Under the pieces are notes generated by a model. That model was not told the origin of the DNA and searched no databases. It was given only the letters and a program-made list of their open reading frames with translations. This document shows, one piece after another, positions 37,702 through 49,054 of a stretch of DNA of 64,000 bases. Location: NCBI GenBank assembly GCA_029747015.1, contig JAKOGI010000124.1, positions 310,001 to 374,000 on the forward strand, written 5' to 3'. Numbering within the stretch: position 1 is the first letter of the stretch; the number at the start of each line of letters is the position of its first letter. Both the position numbers and the translations under genes were made by a program. The stretch comes from Carnegiea gigantea (taxonomy: Eukaryota > Streptophyta > Magnoliopsida > Caryophyllales > Cactaceae).

Positions 37702-39249
37702 ATGCCGTCTTCAAAGAACTTGGAGAAAGAACTAGCTCTTATTGATATTGGATATGCTTGCTTTGCAATTCCAAAATTTCATGGCGAAAAGGAAGAGTTC
37801 GCAGGTTGGTTATCTAAGGTGGAACGAGTTTTTGCTTGTTGTATCCTTAGTGACCAAGAGAAGTTCAAAGTGGTTATTTCAAGATTGAGAGGATGTGCAC
37901 TTCAGTGGTGGAATAAATATAAGTTTGAGCGAAAAAAGAAAGGAAAAGAAAAGGTGAGAACTTGGAAGAAATTGAGTAGTAAGTTGAAGGGTTCCTTTTA
38001 CCCATCCACTTACATGCCCATGAAAGAAAGTATCTCCGTTAAGCTCACGGGTTCATTCCCTTCCACCCCACAAAAAGAACCAACCCCACAAATGATCTTT
38101 CCCCCACAACCTAGGAGGTGTCTCAAGTGCCAAGGGCTTGGACACTTATCCACGGATTGCCCAAACAACGAGGTCATTACCTTGGAAGAAAGGAAAGCCG
38201 TGGAAGAAGAGAACGATCAGGAGGAAAGCCTTGAAGAAGAAATTGAACTCAAGGTTGAAAAAGAAGAAATACTTCACTTAGAGAAGGTTTCTCAAAAGCC
38301 AAACAAAGATGAAAAGATCCAAGGAGAGGAAGCTTCAAGCCTAGTTGACCTACCTCTTGTTTTTGGTGACTGTGGTGATGAAGAGACCATTGAACTTGAG
38401 GCCCAAAGATCCGAGTTGAAGCAAGAAGAGATTGTGCAAGAAATTGAGCAATCCTTCACCGAAGAAGGGTGCCAAGAAGATAATGAGGTGAATTTGAGCA
38501 TAACCCCAAGAATTGAAGAGCATGTAGTTAAAGACCTTGAAGTGATGAAGCCATGTAGGGTTGCTGAAGAGTTTGAACAACTCTTGATTCAAGAAGTACG
38601 CCCTACCGAACTCCAAGCACCCAAGTTGGAGGCATGTGGGGTTATTGAAGAAGTTGAGCAACTCTTGACCCAAGAAGAATTCACCTTAACCCCCATTCAA
38701 CCTTCCCAACCCCTCAAGCCACAAAAGGACCGACAAGCCTTAACCCTCATTCATCCTTCCCAAACCCTTGCCCCCAAAGAAGATTTCCCACTTCCGCCTC
38801 TTCTCCTCACCAGGTATGACCCGTTTTATCATCCTCCCCTCACCCTCTTCTATATCTCTCTAGAGGTAATGCCCTGTGACCTCCTTCCCCAAAAGCTCCC
38901 ATATTGTAAGCGCGACCCCTTTCTTGAGAGGCTTGCCAACCCTTTGAGTTTGAGGACAAACTCAAAACAACCCGGGGAGTATGATGCATATTTCCATATG
39001 CATCATTTTTATTCAAGTCCAATTTCAAAGAAGAAAAGGGTCAAAGAAGATCATGCATGGAAATGTGCCTATTTGGTCTTCTTAAGTGAGTTCAAAGACT
39101 CGCGACACTATGGAGAGGTCAAAAAGAGGTTAAGCTTTGCTAGAAATTTGGTGCCGAATTCATCCCTGCGGAACCCGATTTTTGTGACCACTTTTGGACA
39201 AGCTCAAGTGGACCCACAACTTGAGGGCCCATGTGCTTTTGAATTTTAA
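37702..39249 (+). CDS. Gag-like protein with zinc knuckle, frame extending into the 3' LTR
   Basis: The ATG at 37702 opens 515 codons without a break. Residues about 20-100 match the retrotransposon Gag fold (FHGEKEEFAGWLSKVE, then LRGCALQWWNKYK). A CCHC zinc knuckle, CLKCQGLGHLSTDC, has Cys140, Cys143, His148 and Cys153. The following 250 residues are Glu-rich, with a loosely repeated EEVEQLL-type motif. About 427 codons lie in the interior; the last 88 are encoded by the 3' LTR, ending CAFEF. Gag would package the RNA into particles. No Pol frame follows. The upstream 5' LTR carries the same 83-codon tail as a separate frame. Confidence 0.85.
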   Translation: MPSSKNLEKELALIDIGYACFAIPKFHGEKEEFAGWLSKVERVFACCILSDQEKFKVVISRLRGCALQWWNKYKFERKKKGKEKVRTWKKLSSKLKGSFYPSTYMPMKESISVKLTGSFPSTPQKEPTPQMIFPPQPRRCLKCQGLGHLSTDCPNNEVITLEERKAVEEENDQEESLEEEIELKVEKEEILHLEKVSQKPNKDEKIQGEEASSLVDLPLVFGDCGDEETIELEAQRSELKQEEIVQEIEQSFTEEGCQEDNEVNLSITPRIEEHVVKDLEVMKPCRVAEEFEQLLIQEVRPTELQAPKLEACGVIEEVEQLLTQEEFTLTPIQPSQPLKPQKDRQALTLIHPSQTLAPKEDFPLPPLLLTRYDPFYHPPLTLFYISLEVMPCDLLPQKLPYCKRDPFLERLANPLSLRTNSKQPGEYDAYFHMHHFYSSPISKKKRVKEDHAWKCAYLVFLSEFKDSRHYGEVKKRLSFARNLVPNSSLRNPIFVTTFGQAQVDPQLEGPCAFEF

Positions 39250-40136
39250 GATTTCAGCTTTCAAATAAGCCCAAGTTTGTTTAATTTGGACATCATTTGA
39301 TTGGGCAAAATATCACTCAAAGATACGTTGTGCTGATCCAGTCCAGTCTGAGATAGGTGCATTGTTTGGGCCATAACTTTCAAACCGCTTATCCAAATTG
39401 AGCAAATGAGCCCATTCTGGAAAATAGACTTCCAGGGCTTTCTAACAAGCCCAAGAACGCGTGATTTGGCCGAGTATTCTGGAAGTTATGCTCTGTTGAA
39501 GTTGAGGCAGTTGCAAGGATTAATGCTGGGAATATGAAGAGTCTTAGGTTACATATATTTGTGTGGCTGATATTGTGCACGTTTTAGATGCTTCTAGATT
39601 GATGTAATCAGCTGCAAAAATCCTAGAATATTCCTTGTAACCTCCCCCACCCCCTTTTATGATGTGTCTTTTCATTTTTCTTAGACTTTTCATTAGCTAG
39701 TTTTAATTGTTAGGAGTTATTTGAGTCTTTTGATTGTCTTTTGCTGAGTCTATAAAAGGGGAGGGGCGTGTGAAGCTATTCATTCAGCATTGTAAGAAAT
39801 TTCCAAAGCAATACAAGTACTTTGAGTGTGTTTCTCAAAAGTGCAACTAAATTCCTAGTTCTATATCTTGAATTGTGGCAAATTCAAGTGGTGTTCTAGG
39901 TTCTCTTCCTTTTCCAATTGGAGTGATTCCTTGGTTAAGACAAGAGAATTAGCCCAAGGTCAAGTCATTGAGTGGCTCCGTGAAGGATTATCTCAATTAC
40001 AAGATCTTGTTCTATCCCTTTTTCTTGTGTAGTGAAGTTCTTCATCCATCTCATCCATCTTTCATTTCTCTTCCCAATTTGGCTTATTTTGAGTTGGAGT
40101 TTGATTTGGTTCACTTACCCACCCACATATACATCA
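38982..40136 (+). repeat. 3' LTR of the Gag-only retrotransposon
   Basis: 1,155 bp, nearly identical to the 5' LTR, with a short insertion near 39770. It is preceded by a purine-rich CCGGGGAGTA that could serve as the polypurine tract. Confidence 0.95.
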
Positions 40137-40176
40137 TCTTCCCTCAATTCAAATAGACTGTTGGGTCTGTTTTTAT

Positions 40177-40890
40177 TATACCTGATCAAATTGAGGGTCG
40201 GGTCGGATTCAGGGTCGGGTCATGAGGGTCGGCAAATAGGATTTTCTCGACCCTAACCCCACCCGACCCTCATGCGGGTCAGCATACCCCTGACCCTGAC
40301 CCTATGGGTACCCTCGAGTCATCGGGTCAGACCCTACCCTCAAACCGCCCGATATAGAAATTGAGATTTTTCACTAAGTTTTCTTTTTATTATAAAGGTC
40401 AGCATTAAATATCTTACAAAATAAAAAGTCAAACGATAATATAATGCTCTGATGAAGCGTATCGCAATTACAAACACTCTAATACGTAAATTAGTCATTA
40501 AACCAACACACCGATTAGTTCACTAAAATGACTATTCAGTCTATTCCAAACATCAGAGAAGGAGCATTAGAAGGTTACGAACCAGTGAGATTTGGTGTGG
40601 TGAATGGGTGAAAGATGCTAGGGGGAGATGGGAAAGTAAAAGCGAAAAAGTTTCGAACAAATGAAACCGAAAGTATCTTATTTTTATTTTTATTTTTATT
40701 TTTTTAAAAGTGAGGGTCAGCGGGTCGGGTCAGCGGATCAAAACATTTACCCAAACCCGGCCCTCATCAGAATCGGGTACCCTTAATTTGAGGGTTGGGG
40801 TAGGTCGGAGACCAAAAAAAGCCGACCCTAACCCTCATTTTTGAAGGTCGGGGCGGGTCAGACGGGTCCCCGACCCGTTGATCAGGTCTA
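40177..40890. mobile_element. 714-bp hAT-like element
   Basis: Ends TATACCTGATCAA and TAGACCTGATCAA (reverse complement of the right end) form 13-bp inverted repeats with one mismatch. A perfect 8-bp duplication, gtttttat, lies at 40169-40176 and 40891-40898. Sub-terminal regions are dense in GGGTCGGGTC words and their complements, forming long hairpins. It is non-coding, and sits 40 bp from the Gag-only retrotransposon. Confidence 0.85.
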
Positions 40891-40898
40891 GTTTTTAT

Positions 40899-41672
40899 AT
40901 AGGAAAATTTTAGCTCCCACCGTACCCTCCTGCTCTTTGCCCATTCATTTTTATTCATTTCCACTTCTAAAGATAAATATCATTTCTTCTCATTCCTTCC
41001 CACTATTTTCTACTCTTTTCCTGTGAATAATTCCATCTTTCTTCCGCCCCATTCTATTCATTCCTACTTCTGGAAAAAAACAGAACCATGCTTTTGCCAC
41101 TCCATTCCATTCCTTTTTAATGTTTTCTATTTCTTCCCATTTTACATCAGCAATTTACCCACGAAAAGAACAAGCCCTCAGTTCAAGATTTTTTAAACAT
41201 AGGGTTAAGAAGAACATTATATATTTCCATATTTCATATTTGATTAGAACATATTTATCCAAATATTAAATTGTAGATGGAATAGCTAATTTACAAGATA
41301 TGAGTTTTATTCATCTCCTCTCACCCCATTGGATCTACATAAACCCACAATATGTGGATTTTTCTTACCTTGAATTCATTCATAAAGTGAATCAACACAA
41401 ATGGAGATAACAATATAAAAAAAAAATATTCATACCTCTTTATTTCAATCTTAGTTTCATTCCATTCCAACAACATTTAACCAAATGTCCTCTTAAAATT
41501 TATCATGAGTAAGTTATTGCTCAATATTGATAGGTGTAGATGAGTGCTAATCAATGCCAACAAGTATTAATTAGTGTTAAATATTAGAAAATTATAATTA
41601 GGAAATATAACTAAGTGTAGAAAAGCATTAATCAGTGGAACATATGGGTGCGCACCACTTTTTACAAGAAAG
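40899..41672. other. Spacer between two elements
   Basis: AT-rich text with repeated ATTCATT/CCATTCC-like words near 40930-41110, suggesting a worn MITE. I could not define its ends, and no gene is visible. Confidence 0.35.
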
Positions 41673-42158
41673 TGATTTAGCCTAATATGGGGACCTTAAT
41701 GAGGGTCCTACAACCACACCCATGGGCTTGAGCCCTGCAATCCTTTTTGACCTCAATGGCCCCCAAGGAGTTATCCATCTTCAAGCCCATTGTAGGGCAC
41801 TGCACTTTAAATTAAGAGTCTGCACCTAGCTAGAGGGACTACAAATGCTTACCTTCCCACTTCAAAATGGGGGGCTGGATCCTAACAGAGTATTCACTGC
41901 TCAATACTTTTTCCCACACAAATAACACCTTTCCTGAAAAAGATCTGATATTTCATTATTTATTATCCTTGCTTTGCCTCTTTCCGGGACTCCACACTAA
42001 CTTGATCATCGGAGAGGCGTTCCCTGCATCCCCATCTAAGGTGGCCTTTTTTTGTAGGGTTGACATGCCCGGGAGGGACCTCCGGACACAAAGCCCTCCT
42101 CATCATGTAAGCTCGTTCTTATCTCACGTTATCCTTGAAAAAAGTTTGTCCCGAAACA
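41673..42158 (+). repeat. 5' LTR of the Tat element
   Basis: It aligns with 49055-49547 through phrases such as 'gagtattcactgctcaata' and 'ctttgcctctt'. It ends CCCGAAACA just before the primer-binding site. Its start is uncertain by about 20 bases because the 3' copy has extra sequence there. Confidence 0.8.
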
Positions 42159-42161
42159 GAT

Positions 42162-42180
42162 TTGGCGCCGTCTGTGGGGA
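42162..42180 (+). promoter_or_regulatory. Primer-binding site of the Tat element
   Basis: TTGGCGCCGTCTGTGGGGA follows the 5' LTR after three bases. TGGCGCC-led binding sites are usual in plant Ty3/gypsy elements; I do not assign the tRNA. Confidence 0.75.
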
Positions 42181-42189
42181 AAGAGCGGT

Positions 42190-45100
42190 GAATGATGGTA
42201 GTAAGCGATGCTACCCGAGCACGTACCCAGAGAGAAAGCTCATATGATTGATGCCCCGATTGCTCATGAGGTGCAGGATGCTTCAGAGAGTTCACGAGCG
42301 GCTTCTCACTCAGTCGGACAACCACCACCTAAAAGGGAGGTGTATTTCACTATAGACACATTAAAGAACTTCATGACCACCATGACTGACACCCTCCTGT
42401 AGCGAGTGACCGAGCAAGTAAAGAAGACTATGGAGGCCGTGAGCTTCATGAGGCGATTGCCTACGTTCGACTATGTGCCTATAGCGGGATTCGAACTGTC
42501 CCACAGACATGCGCCCCTAAGTCGTTGCATCGAAGTAGTGGTGTGCGAGAGATCGCTCGACCTGAGAGGAATGGACGATCCCGCAAGGGGAACCTAATTG
42601 GTTGGCCAGAGGGGACGCCCGATAGATCGTCCGGGCTCGACAGGCCCTCCAAGCGGCTCGAGGAGAGTTGGCGAACTCTGCAACTGCGGTCACGCCGTAT
42701 GCTATCCACTCTCAGCGCACAGCCTGGTTCGAAGAGCAGGAGCAAACCTCGAGACCTCGCGAGGAATTCCCTCGGAGAAGGCACACCCTTTAGCATCCAT
42801 CAGTTGGGGAACGCACACGCAGTCCACCCTTGCAAGGCACCCATAACTGTAGCCCCCACCACGCCGGACGCTCCTAGTGCAGTCTATCAAGGACCGACCT
42901 TCGCCACTCAGACGGGGCCAGTACCCTTCTATATGCCTTTCAGTTATGAGGTGATCAACACTCCTAGGTTTGGGAAAGTAAAGATGTCTACCTTGGAACT
43001 GTAGGACAGAATCACAGACCCGGAGAAACACCTTGGGGTGTACAAGGCTCAGATGTAGGTCCAGGATATGGACACCGCCACCTACTGCCGATACTTCCCT
43101 ACCACTTTAAGTGGGGCGACACAATCCTATTTTAACGACTTGGCCCTATGGAGTATCTCTTACTTCTAAGACTTGACAGATCGATTTGTCAGCCAGTTCA
43201 TTACTAGTCGCAAGGAAGGGTGAACCAGCATTCACAATTAAAAATCAAGCAAGGGACGTAAGAGTCCCTAGCGGAATTTGTGAAAAGATTCCACTAGGAG
43301 GTCATCCTGATTCCAGACTTGGAGAATAGAGTGGCGACACCTTCTTTCTCAACAAGTTGAAGAACAGATGGTTTAAGTTTTCCCTGGGCGAATAGAAGAA
43401 AACCTTCTTAGTCGAGGCTTTAAGGAAAGCTGCGGACTTCATTCGAGAGACTGAGATCTGCGCAGAGACAACAGATGCTTTGAGGAAAGCTAAAGCCTAG
43501 GGGGATAGGAACACAGGGCGAGGTGATAGGAGGCCAAGGACTGATATCAGGGATTCAAGCTTCACTTCGGACCCAAAGAGCATACTGATGGAAGTGAAAG
43601 GACACCCCATGTTGAAGAAACCTCAACCCATGACCGCGGCACCGAAGCCAAATGCAACGCTAAAATATTACGAGTTTCACAAACAAAATGGACACACTAC
43701 TACCGAGTGTAGAGAATTAAAAAATGCCCTTCACGAGCTTGTGGACAAAGGACAGACTTAAAGAGGGGCCCACAGTTCTTTCATAAGGAGCTCAACTTGA
43801 TGCATGAAGAGTCTCGAGAGGAGGAGTGCTCCAGTAAAGTTGCTGGCCACCATGGCCAGGGAATACACAGAGTGCATTAACCGTTCCAACCATGGCATTC
43901 GATAGGCACGACGGCCAACATTTCATCTCCCGTATAGCAACCCGTTGGTTGTCGAGCTGAAGGTGACAAATGCTCTAGTGCATCGGATTTTGATCGACAC
44001 TAGGAATTCCACTGATATCATCCCCTGGGATTGCTCAAGAGACATAAACACCCAGGAAGGGAAATCACTCCCCTTGTATATCCCATTCCAGGCTTTGGGG
44101 GCCAGGAAGTAACTCCATGGGGAGTAATCCGCCTTCCTTTTCGGTTCGGGGATAAATCTACAACCCAAAATCTGGAGGTTGGGTTCTTGGTTGTAGACGT
44201 TCCCACGGCCTATCATGCCATTTTGGGGCGGCCGACCTTACACAAGGTTAAGCTCATCATCGCCTCGTATTTACTGTAACTTCAATATAAGGCAAATGAT
44301 GACAGTGTAGGAAAACTTCTGAGAGATCAATGAACGGCCTAAGAATGCTACCTTGTTAGCATATGACCCCTGGTGGGATGTTCGGATGACTAAGAGCTCG
44401 TCAGGTAGCAACCCTCAAATAAAAGGCCGCGTTTTGCACCTCTTACTGTTGCTGATGCCCTGACCATTTGCACCCTCACTTCGGCAGATCCAGGGCATCC
44501 GCGACCAGAGACGACCGGCGACCTAGAGGTCGTCTACCTTGACGTTGGGCACCTGATCGCATGGTCTAGATAGGCCGAGAGATGAGTGACGAAACGAGAC
44601 GCGCCCTCGATGGGCTCCTCCGAGAGTGCAAAGACATTTTTGCTTTTGGCCCCGAAGAGATGTCGAAAATCAGTCCAGCAATTATGGAGCACTGGCTGAA
44701 TATGGACCCCCCCACAAGTCGGTGGCTTAAAAGAAGAGACATATGGGGATCAAGCGGACCGTAGCTGCAACAATGGGGGTACAAAGGTTATTGGACGCGG
44801 GCTTCATCAGGGAATGCCAGTACCCCGAGTGGAATTCTAATGTGGTACTCATCAAGAAGCCCAACGATTCCTGGTGATTGTGTGTGATTTCACTTATCTG
44901 AATAATGCGTGTCCTAAGGATATCTACCCTTTGCCCAAGATTGACAAACTAGTAGACGTGACGGCAGGTCACGCCATGCTGAGCTTTATGGACGTTTTTT
45001 TGGGGATATCACTAAATTCCCTTGTACTATGAGGACTAGGAGAAAACAACCTTTGTAACCAATCGAGGGATGTATTTCTACGAAGTCATGCCTTTTGGGC

Positions 45101-47660
45101 TAAAGAACACAATGGCCACCTACTTGTAGTTGGTAAACAAGGTTTTCGAGCCTCTCATTGGGAAAACTATGGAGGTCTATGTAGATGATATGATCGTCAA
45201 GAGTACGTAAGACGCCGAGCACGGCGAAGACTTACAGGGGACGTTTGAGACTCTTTGAAGGTATGACATAAGGCTCAACCCCAAGAAGTGCGTCTTCAGA
45301 GTTTGGTCGGGCAAGTTCTTGGGCTTTATAATCACTAGTAGAACAATTGAGGCAAACCCCGACAAGGTAAAAGCAGTCTTGGACATGAGAACCCCCCAGA
45401 ATATGAAGGAAATCCAGCGGCTGATCGTGTGCATAGCGCCTGGGTCGTTTCATGTCAAAATCGGCGGATAAATGCCAACCCTTCTTCCGCATCCTTCGAG
45501 AGCGCACACACTTCATGTGGGATCAAGAGACGGACAATACCTTTCGATCACTAAAAGCATACCTTGCTTGCCTGCCCAGGATAGCTAGCCCGGTACAAGA
45601 GGAGACACTACTCCTATATTTGGATGTCCTTCAGCAGGCGGTAAGCACTATCCTAGTGGTGGAAAGGGATAAAAGGCAGATCTCAGTATACTACGTAAGC
45701 CACGCCCCAGCAGACGCCAAATTGAACTAGCCTCCTATCGAGAAGCTCGATTATGCACTGGTGCTAGCAAGCCGAAAGCTTCGCCCACACTTTGAGGCTT
45801 ACAAGGTGACGATCCTCACCGACCAACCCCTAAAGAACGTACTACAGCGGTTAGATGTTTCAGGAAAGCTCCTAAAATCAGCGGTAGAGCTGTCTCAGTA
45901 TGACATCACCTTTGAGGCTCGGCGGGCGATCAAAGCACAGGCCCTGGCTGATTTCTTTGCCGAGAGCGTGAACACGATCCCTGAAACATTCCCGTCCCCC
46001 AACTTCTGGAGCCCATACATGGACGACTCTTCAACCAAGGATGGAAGCGGCGCCGACTTGATTATTGAAACCCCCCAAGGTAAGAAGCACGAGCATGCCA
46101 TGAAGTTCATGTTCAAGACCTCTAATAACGAGGTAGAGTATGAAGCCCTGATAGTTGGGATAGAGCTATGCTATATTGCCAGAGCAGGCTCAATCGAGGC
46201 TTACTTAGACTCACAATTAGTCATCAATCGGCTCAATGGAGAGTATGAGGTCAAGGACGACACCATGATGACTTATGTCCGTTAAGTGCACCAAGCCACC
46301 GGTCTTTTGGAACACTTCTCGATAAACATATCCCACGATTTGAAAACCGCCAGGTAGATGCCTTGTCCGAGTTAGCCAGCTTCTCAAAGGAAAAGAAACC
46401 GAAGAGGATCCAATGGAAAACTTTGTTGGAAAGAAGTATCGACCTGCAAGTTCTTATGGCTTGACAGAAGTTCCACTTAGATGGACTCCATTAGGGTGTA
46501 TCTGGCCGACGGTATGCTGCCCGCGGAGGCCAAGGAAGCAAAATGAGTGAAGAAACAGGCAACTTGGTTTCTCTCATACGACAGGATATTAAACAAACGC
46601 TCCTACACTCAGCCGTTGCTGCGTTGCGTGACCCCGGAGATAGGACAGAATGTCCTTGAGGAAATCCATGAAGGAGTTTGCAATTCACATATTGGCGGTC
46701 ATGTGCTCGCGGTCGCTACCATCCGCATTGGGTATTACTGGCCATCTTTGCGAGAGGACGCTATGAGTTTAGTGCAAAAATGCGACAAATGCCAAAAGGT
46801 CACTCCTGTACAGCTGAAGCCCATCACCCCGCTAACTCCCATCATCAGCACCCTGCCCTTCGCTGCATAGGAAGTGGACATCTTATGGCCTTTTCCCAAG
46901 GCCACCAGTCAACGTAAGTATCTTTTCGTCATTGTGGATTATTTCACCAAGTGGATACAGGTAGCGGTCGTCTCCTCCATTACAGCCACCGAAGTACAAA
47001 AATTCATCTTGAAGAACATCATCACCCGATTCGGTGTCCCTAGAGTGATGGTATTTCGACATAGGCAGGGCCACCGACTGCCTAAGCAATTTGGGATGTC
47101 AAACGTGGTTCACCGCTGTAGCCCATTCGCAGACCAATGGAAAAGCGAAGGCAGCAAACAAGGTCATTCTGCATGGCTTGCATAAGAAATTGGATGGTGC
47201 CAAAGGCAAGTGGGTAGACGAACTGCCTGGCATCTTGTAATCCCTCCAAACCATTAAAAAAAAAAAAGCAATGAGAGAAAAACCATTCATGCTGACATAT
47301 GGCTCGGAGTCGTTCTCCCTATTGAAGTGGGGCTTCACACACATCGCCTCACCACGTTCCAAGAGTCCCTCAACAATGCAACCCTACGACAAGCCCTCGA
47401 TTTACTCCCTTCTGTTCGAGCCAACGGCTCTGTTCCGTGACTCGCTCTATAAGTTATGCGTGGTGCGGCTCCATGATAGATCAGTCAAAACACATCCCCT
47501 CCATATAAGCGACTTGGTGCTACGTAGGATTGAGGCAGCGACTCGATCTGGCAAACATGGCAAGCTCACGGCCAAATGGAAAGACCCTATAGGTCCGACC
47601 CGGGACCTACCGTCTCATTACCCCACATGGAACACTCATCCCGAAGACGTGGCACAGTAG
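42190..47660 (+). pseudogene. Tat-lineage gag-pol relic
   Basis: Fragments in order: Gag (about 42960-43500), a CCHC-like region (YYEFHKQNGHTTTECRELK near 43670), and a protease with its active site changed from DTG to DTR (LIDTRNSTDII near 43993). RT follows (44600-45430, with VYVDDMIVKS near 45177), then RNase H (SPVQEETLLLYLD near 45585). A second RNase H (NNEVEYEALIVGIEL near 46123, DSQLVINRLNGEYEVKD near 46210) and integrase (zinc region CDKCQK near 46784, catalytic core near 46920-47080) complete the order. Stops are spread throughout and many look like CAG, CGA or TGG changed by C-to-T or G-to-A. It is non-functional. Confidence 0.85.
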
Positions 47661-47778
47661 TAATTTACGCAAGTACCATGTTTAGCCGCTCCTATCTTTT
47701 GCACGGTTGATATAATGTACTTACATCAGCTTTTACCAGAAATGAGCATGAACATTGTCAACCAAACTTGATTTTTTC

Positions 47779-48405
47779 GCTACACTTTTGGCCCCCAAGG
47801 GGCTAAGGGTCTCATAGCACAACCTATGGCCGTTCGCTACACCTTTAGTCCCATAATGGCCCAAGGGTCTCACAGCACGGTCCATAGTCGTTCACTATAC
47901 CTTTAGCCCCTAAGGGGCTAAGGGTCTCATAGTACGGCCCCATAGGGTGGTCGCTACACATTTAGTCCCCAAGGGGCTAAGGGTCACATAGCACAGTACA
48001 GGGCCAATCGCTATGCCTTTGGACCCCAAGAAGGCTAAGGTGTCATATAGCATGACCCATAGCCATTCTCTACACCTTTAGCCCCTTAGGGGCTAAAGGT
48101 CTCATAGCATGACCTATAGCCATTTGCTACACCTTTGGCCTCCAAGAGGCTAATGGTCTTATAGCACGACCTATGCTAGGTCGCGACACCTTTAGACCCC
48201 AAGGGGCTAAGGGTCTCATAACATGGCCTATGGCCGTTCACTACACCTCTTCGATTCACCTTTAGCCCCTAAGAGTCCAAGAGTCTCATAGCATGGCCTA
48301 TAGCCGTTTGCTACACCTTTAGCCCCCAAAGGGCTGAGGGTCTTATAGCACGGCCCTCGGTTGTTTGCTACACCTCCTGGCCCCTCGGGGCCGGGAGTTT
48401 CAAGC
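47779..48405 (+). repeat. Tandem array, about 10.5 copies of a 58-bp unit with palindromic core
   Basis: Units begin near CGCTACACCTTTAG and contain a palindromic core like GCCCCTAAGGGGC, then GGTCTCATAGCACGGCCTAT. Most are 56-59 bp; one has about 12 extra bases and the last is partial. The array lies between the integrase region and the 3' LTR. Tat/Ogre elements are known to carry tandem repeats in this region, and some have seeded satellite DNA. Confidence 0.92.
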
Positions 48406-48438
48406 CATTGCTTTCTAACTTGTTGTTTCACTTAGGTG

Positions 48439-48929
48439 CTAGAGACTCATAGTCCCAATGAAGGATGGTATGACATGTGTACAACATAAAGTCAAACAAC
48501 AAGTTATCAAATGCAGAAGTAGCCAAAAGAGAACTTCCTTGATGCTTAGTCCAATACAGCTATCAATGAAAGAAAAAAGAAGTAGGAAGTAAAGAGGGGA
48601 TGAGATGAAAAAGCCGCGATATGCAGTAGGGTCATCATTATCGTTGGCCTCCTCACCAAACTCATCCAAGGGAGCGGTGCTCCCAGAGTTGTCTGGATCT
48701 TCATCCTCTGACAGGTCGAATTGAAGCGCAACCTCATTGAGATCCTGTCCGGCTTGATAGCCATGACCGGGGAATTTCCTAGCGAGCAAGGATGATAGCT
48801 GACAACCCACCTAGAATCCCTCAAACAACTCTTTTTTATACATGCAGGTTGAAGGCATCCTAAATACTGTACATTATCCTCAGGAACGATGATGCCTCGG
48901 GAAAAGCACTGATGTCGAGTTCGAGGCAT
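48439..48929 (-). pseudogene. Possible antisense ORF relic of the Tat element
   Basis: Two overlapping minus-strand frames (48929-48546 and 48810-48439) could be pieces of one protein. The second holds an acidic stretch (LSEDEDPDNSGS) typical of the antisense extra frames seen near the 3' LTR in Tat-lineage elements. The frame is broken and no domain is recognised, so this is tentative. Confidence 0.3.
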
Positions 48930-49054
48930 AGGTGTTTGGAGCGCGGTAGGAATTCACAACTACAACCTGACTTCGAACTTTAAATAATAGTTCTACCCCG
49001 TACTTACTACACATTTTACCTACCTGCCCCATTTGGACAGGCGTGCAGATAAAA

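Larger units (their letters stand above)
36195..40136 (+). mobile_element. Complete Gag-only LTR retrotransposon (TR-GAG-like)
   Basis: Two direct LTRs (36195-37333 and 38982-40136) begin TG and end CA. They flank a 1.65-kb interior with an initiator-tRNA-Met binding site and one Gag-like frame. A perfect 5-bp target duplication, tcttc, lies at 36190-36194 and 40137-40141. There is no protease, reverse transcriptase or integrase, so the element is non-autonomous and must use a partner's enzymes. I count about ten substitutions and one 15-17 bp indel between the LTRs, so insertion was recent. It lies upstream of the O-fucosyltransferase-like gene, in the opposite orientation. Confidence 0.93.

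Noticed and set aside
47779..48405. CRISPR-like regular repeats
   Set aside because: Head-to-tail repeats without unique spacers, inside a plant retrotransposon.
48228..48431. Minus-strand frame with repeated Gly/Pro units
   Set aside because: It is only the translation of the 58-bp tandem array.
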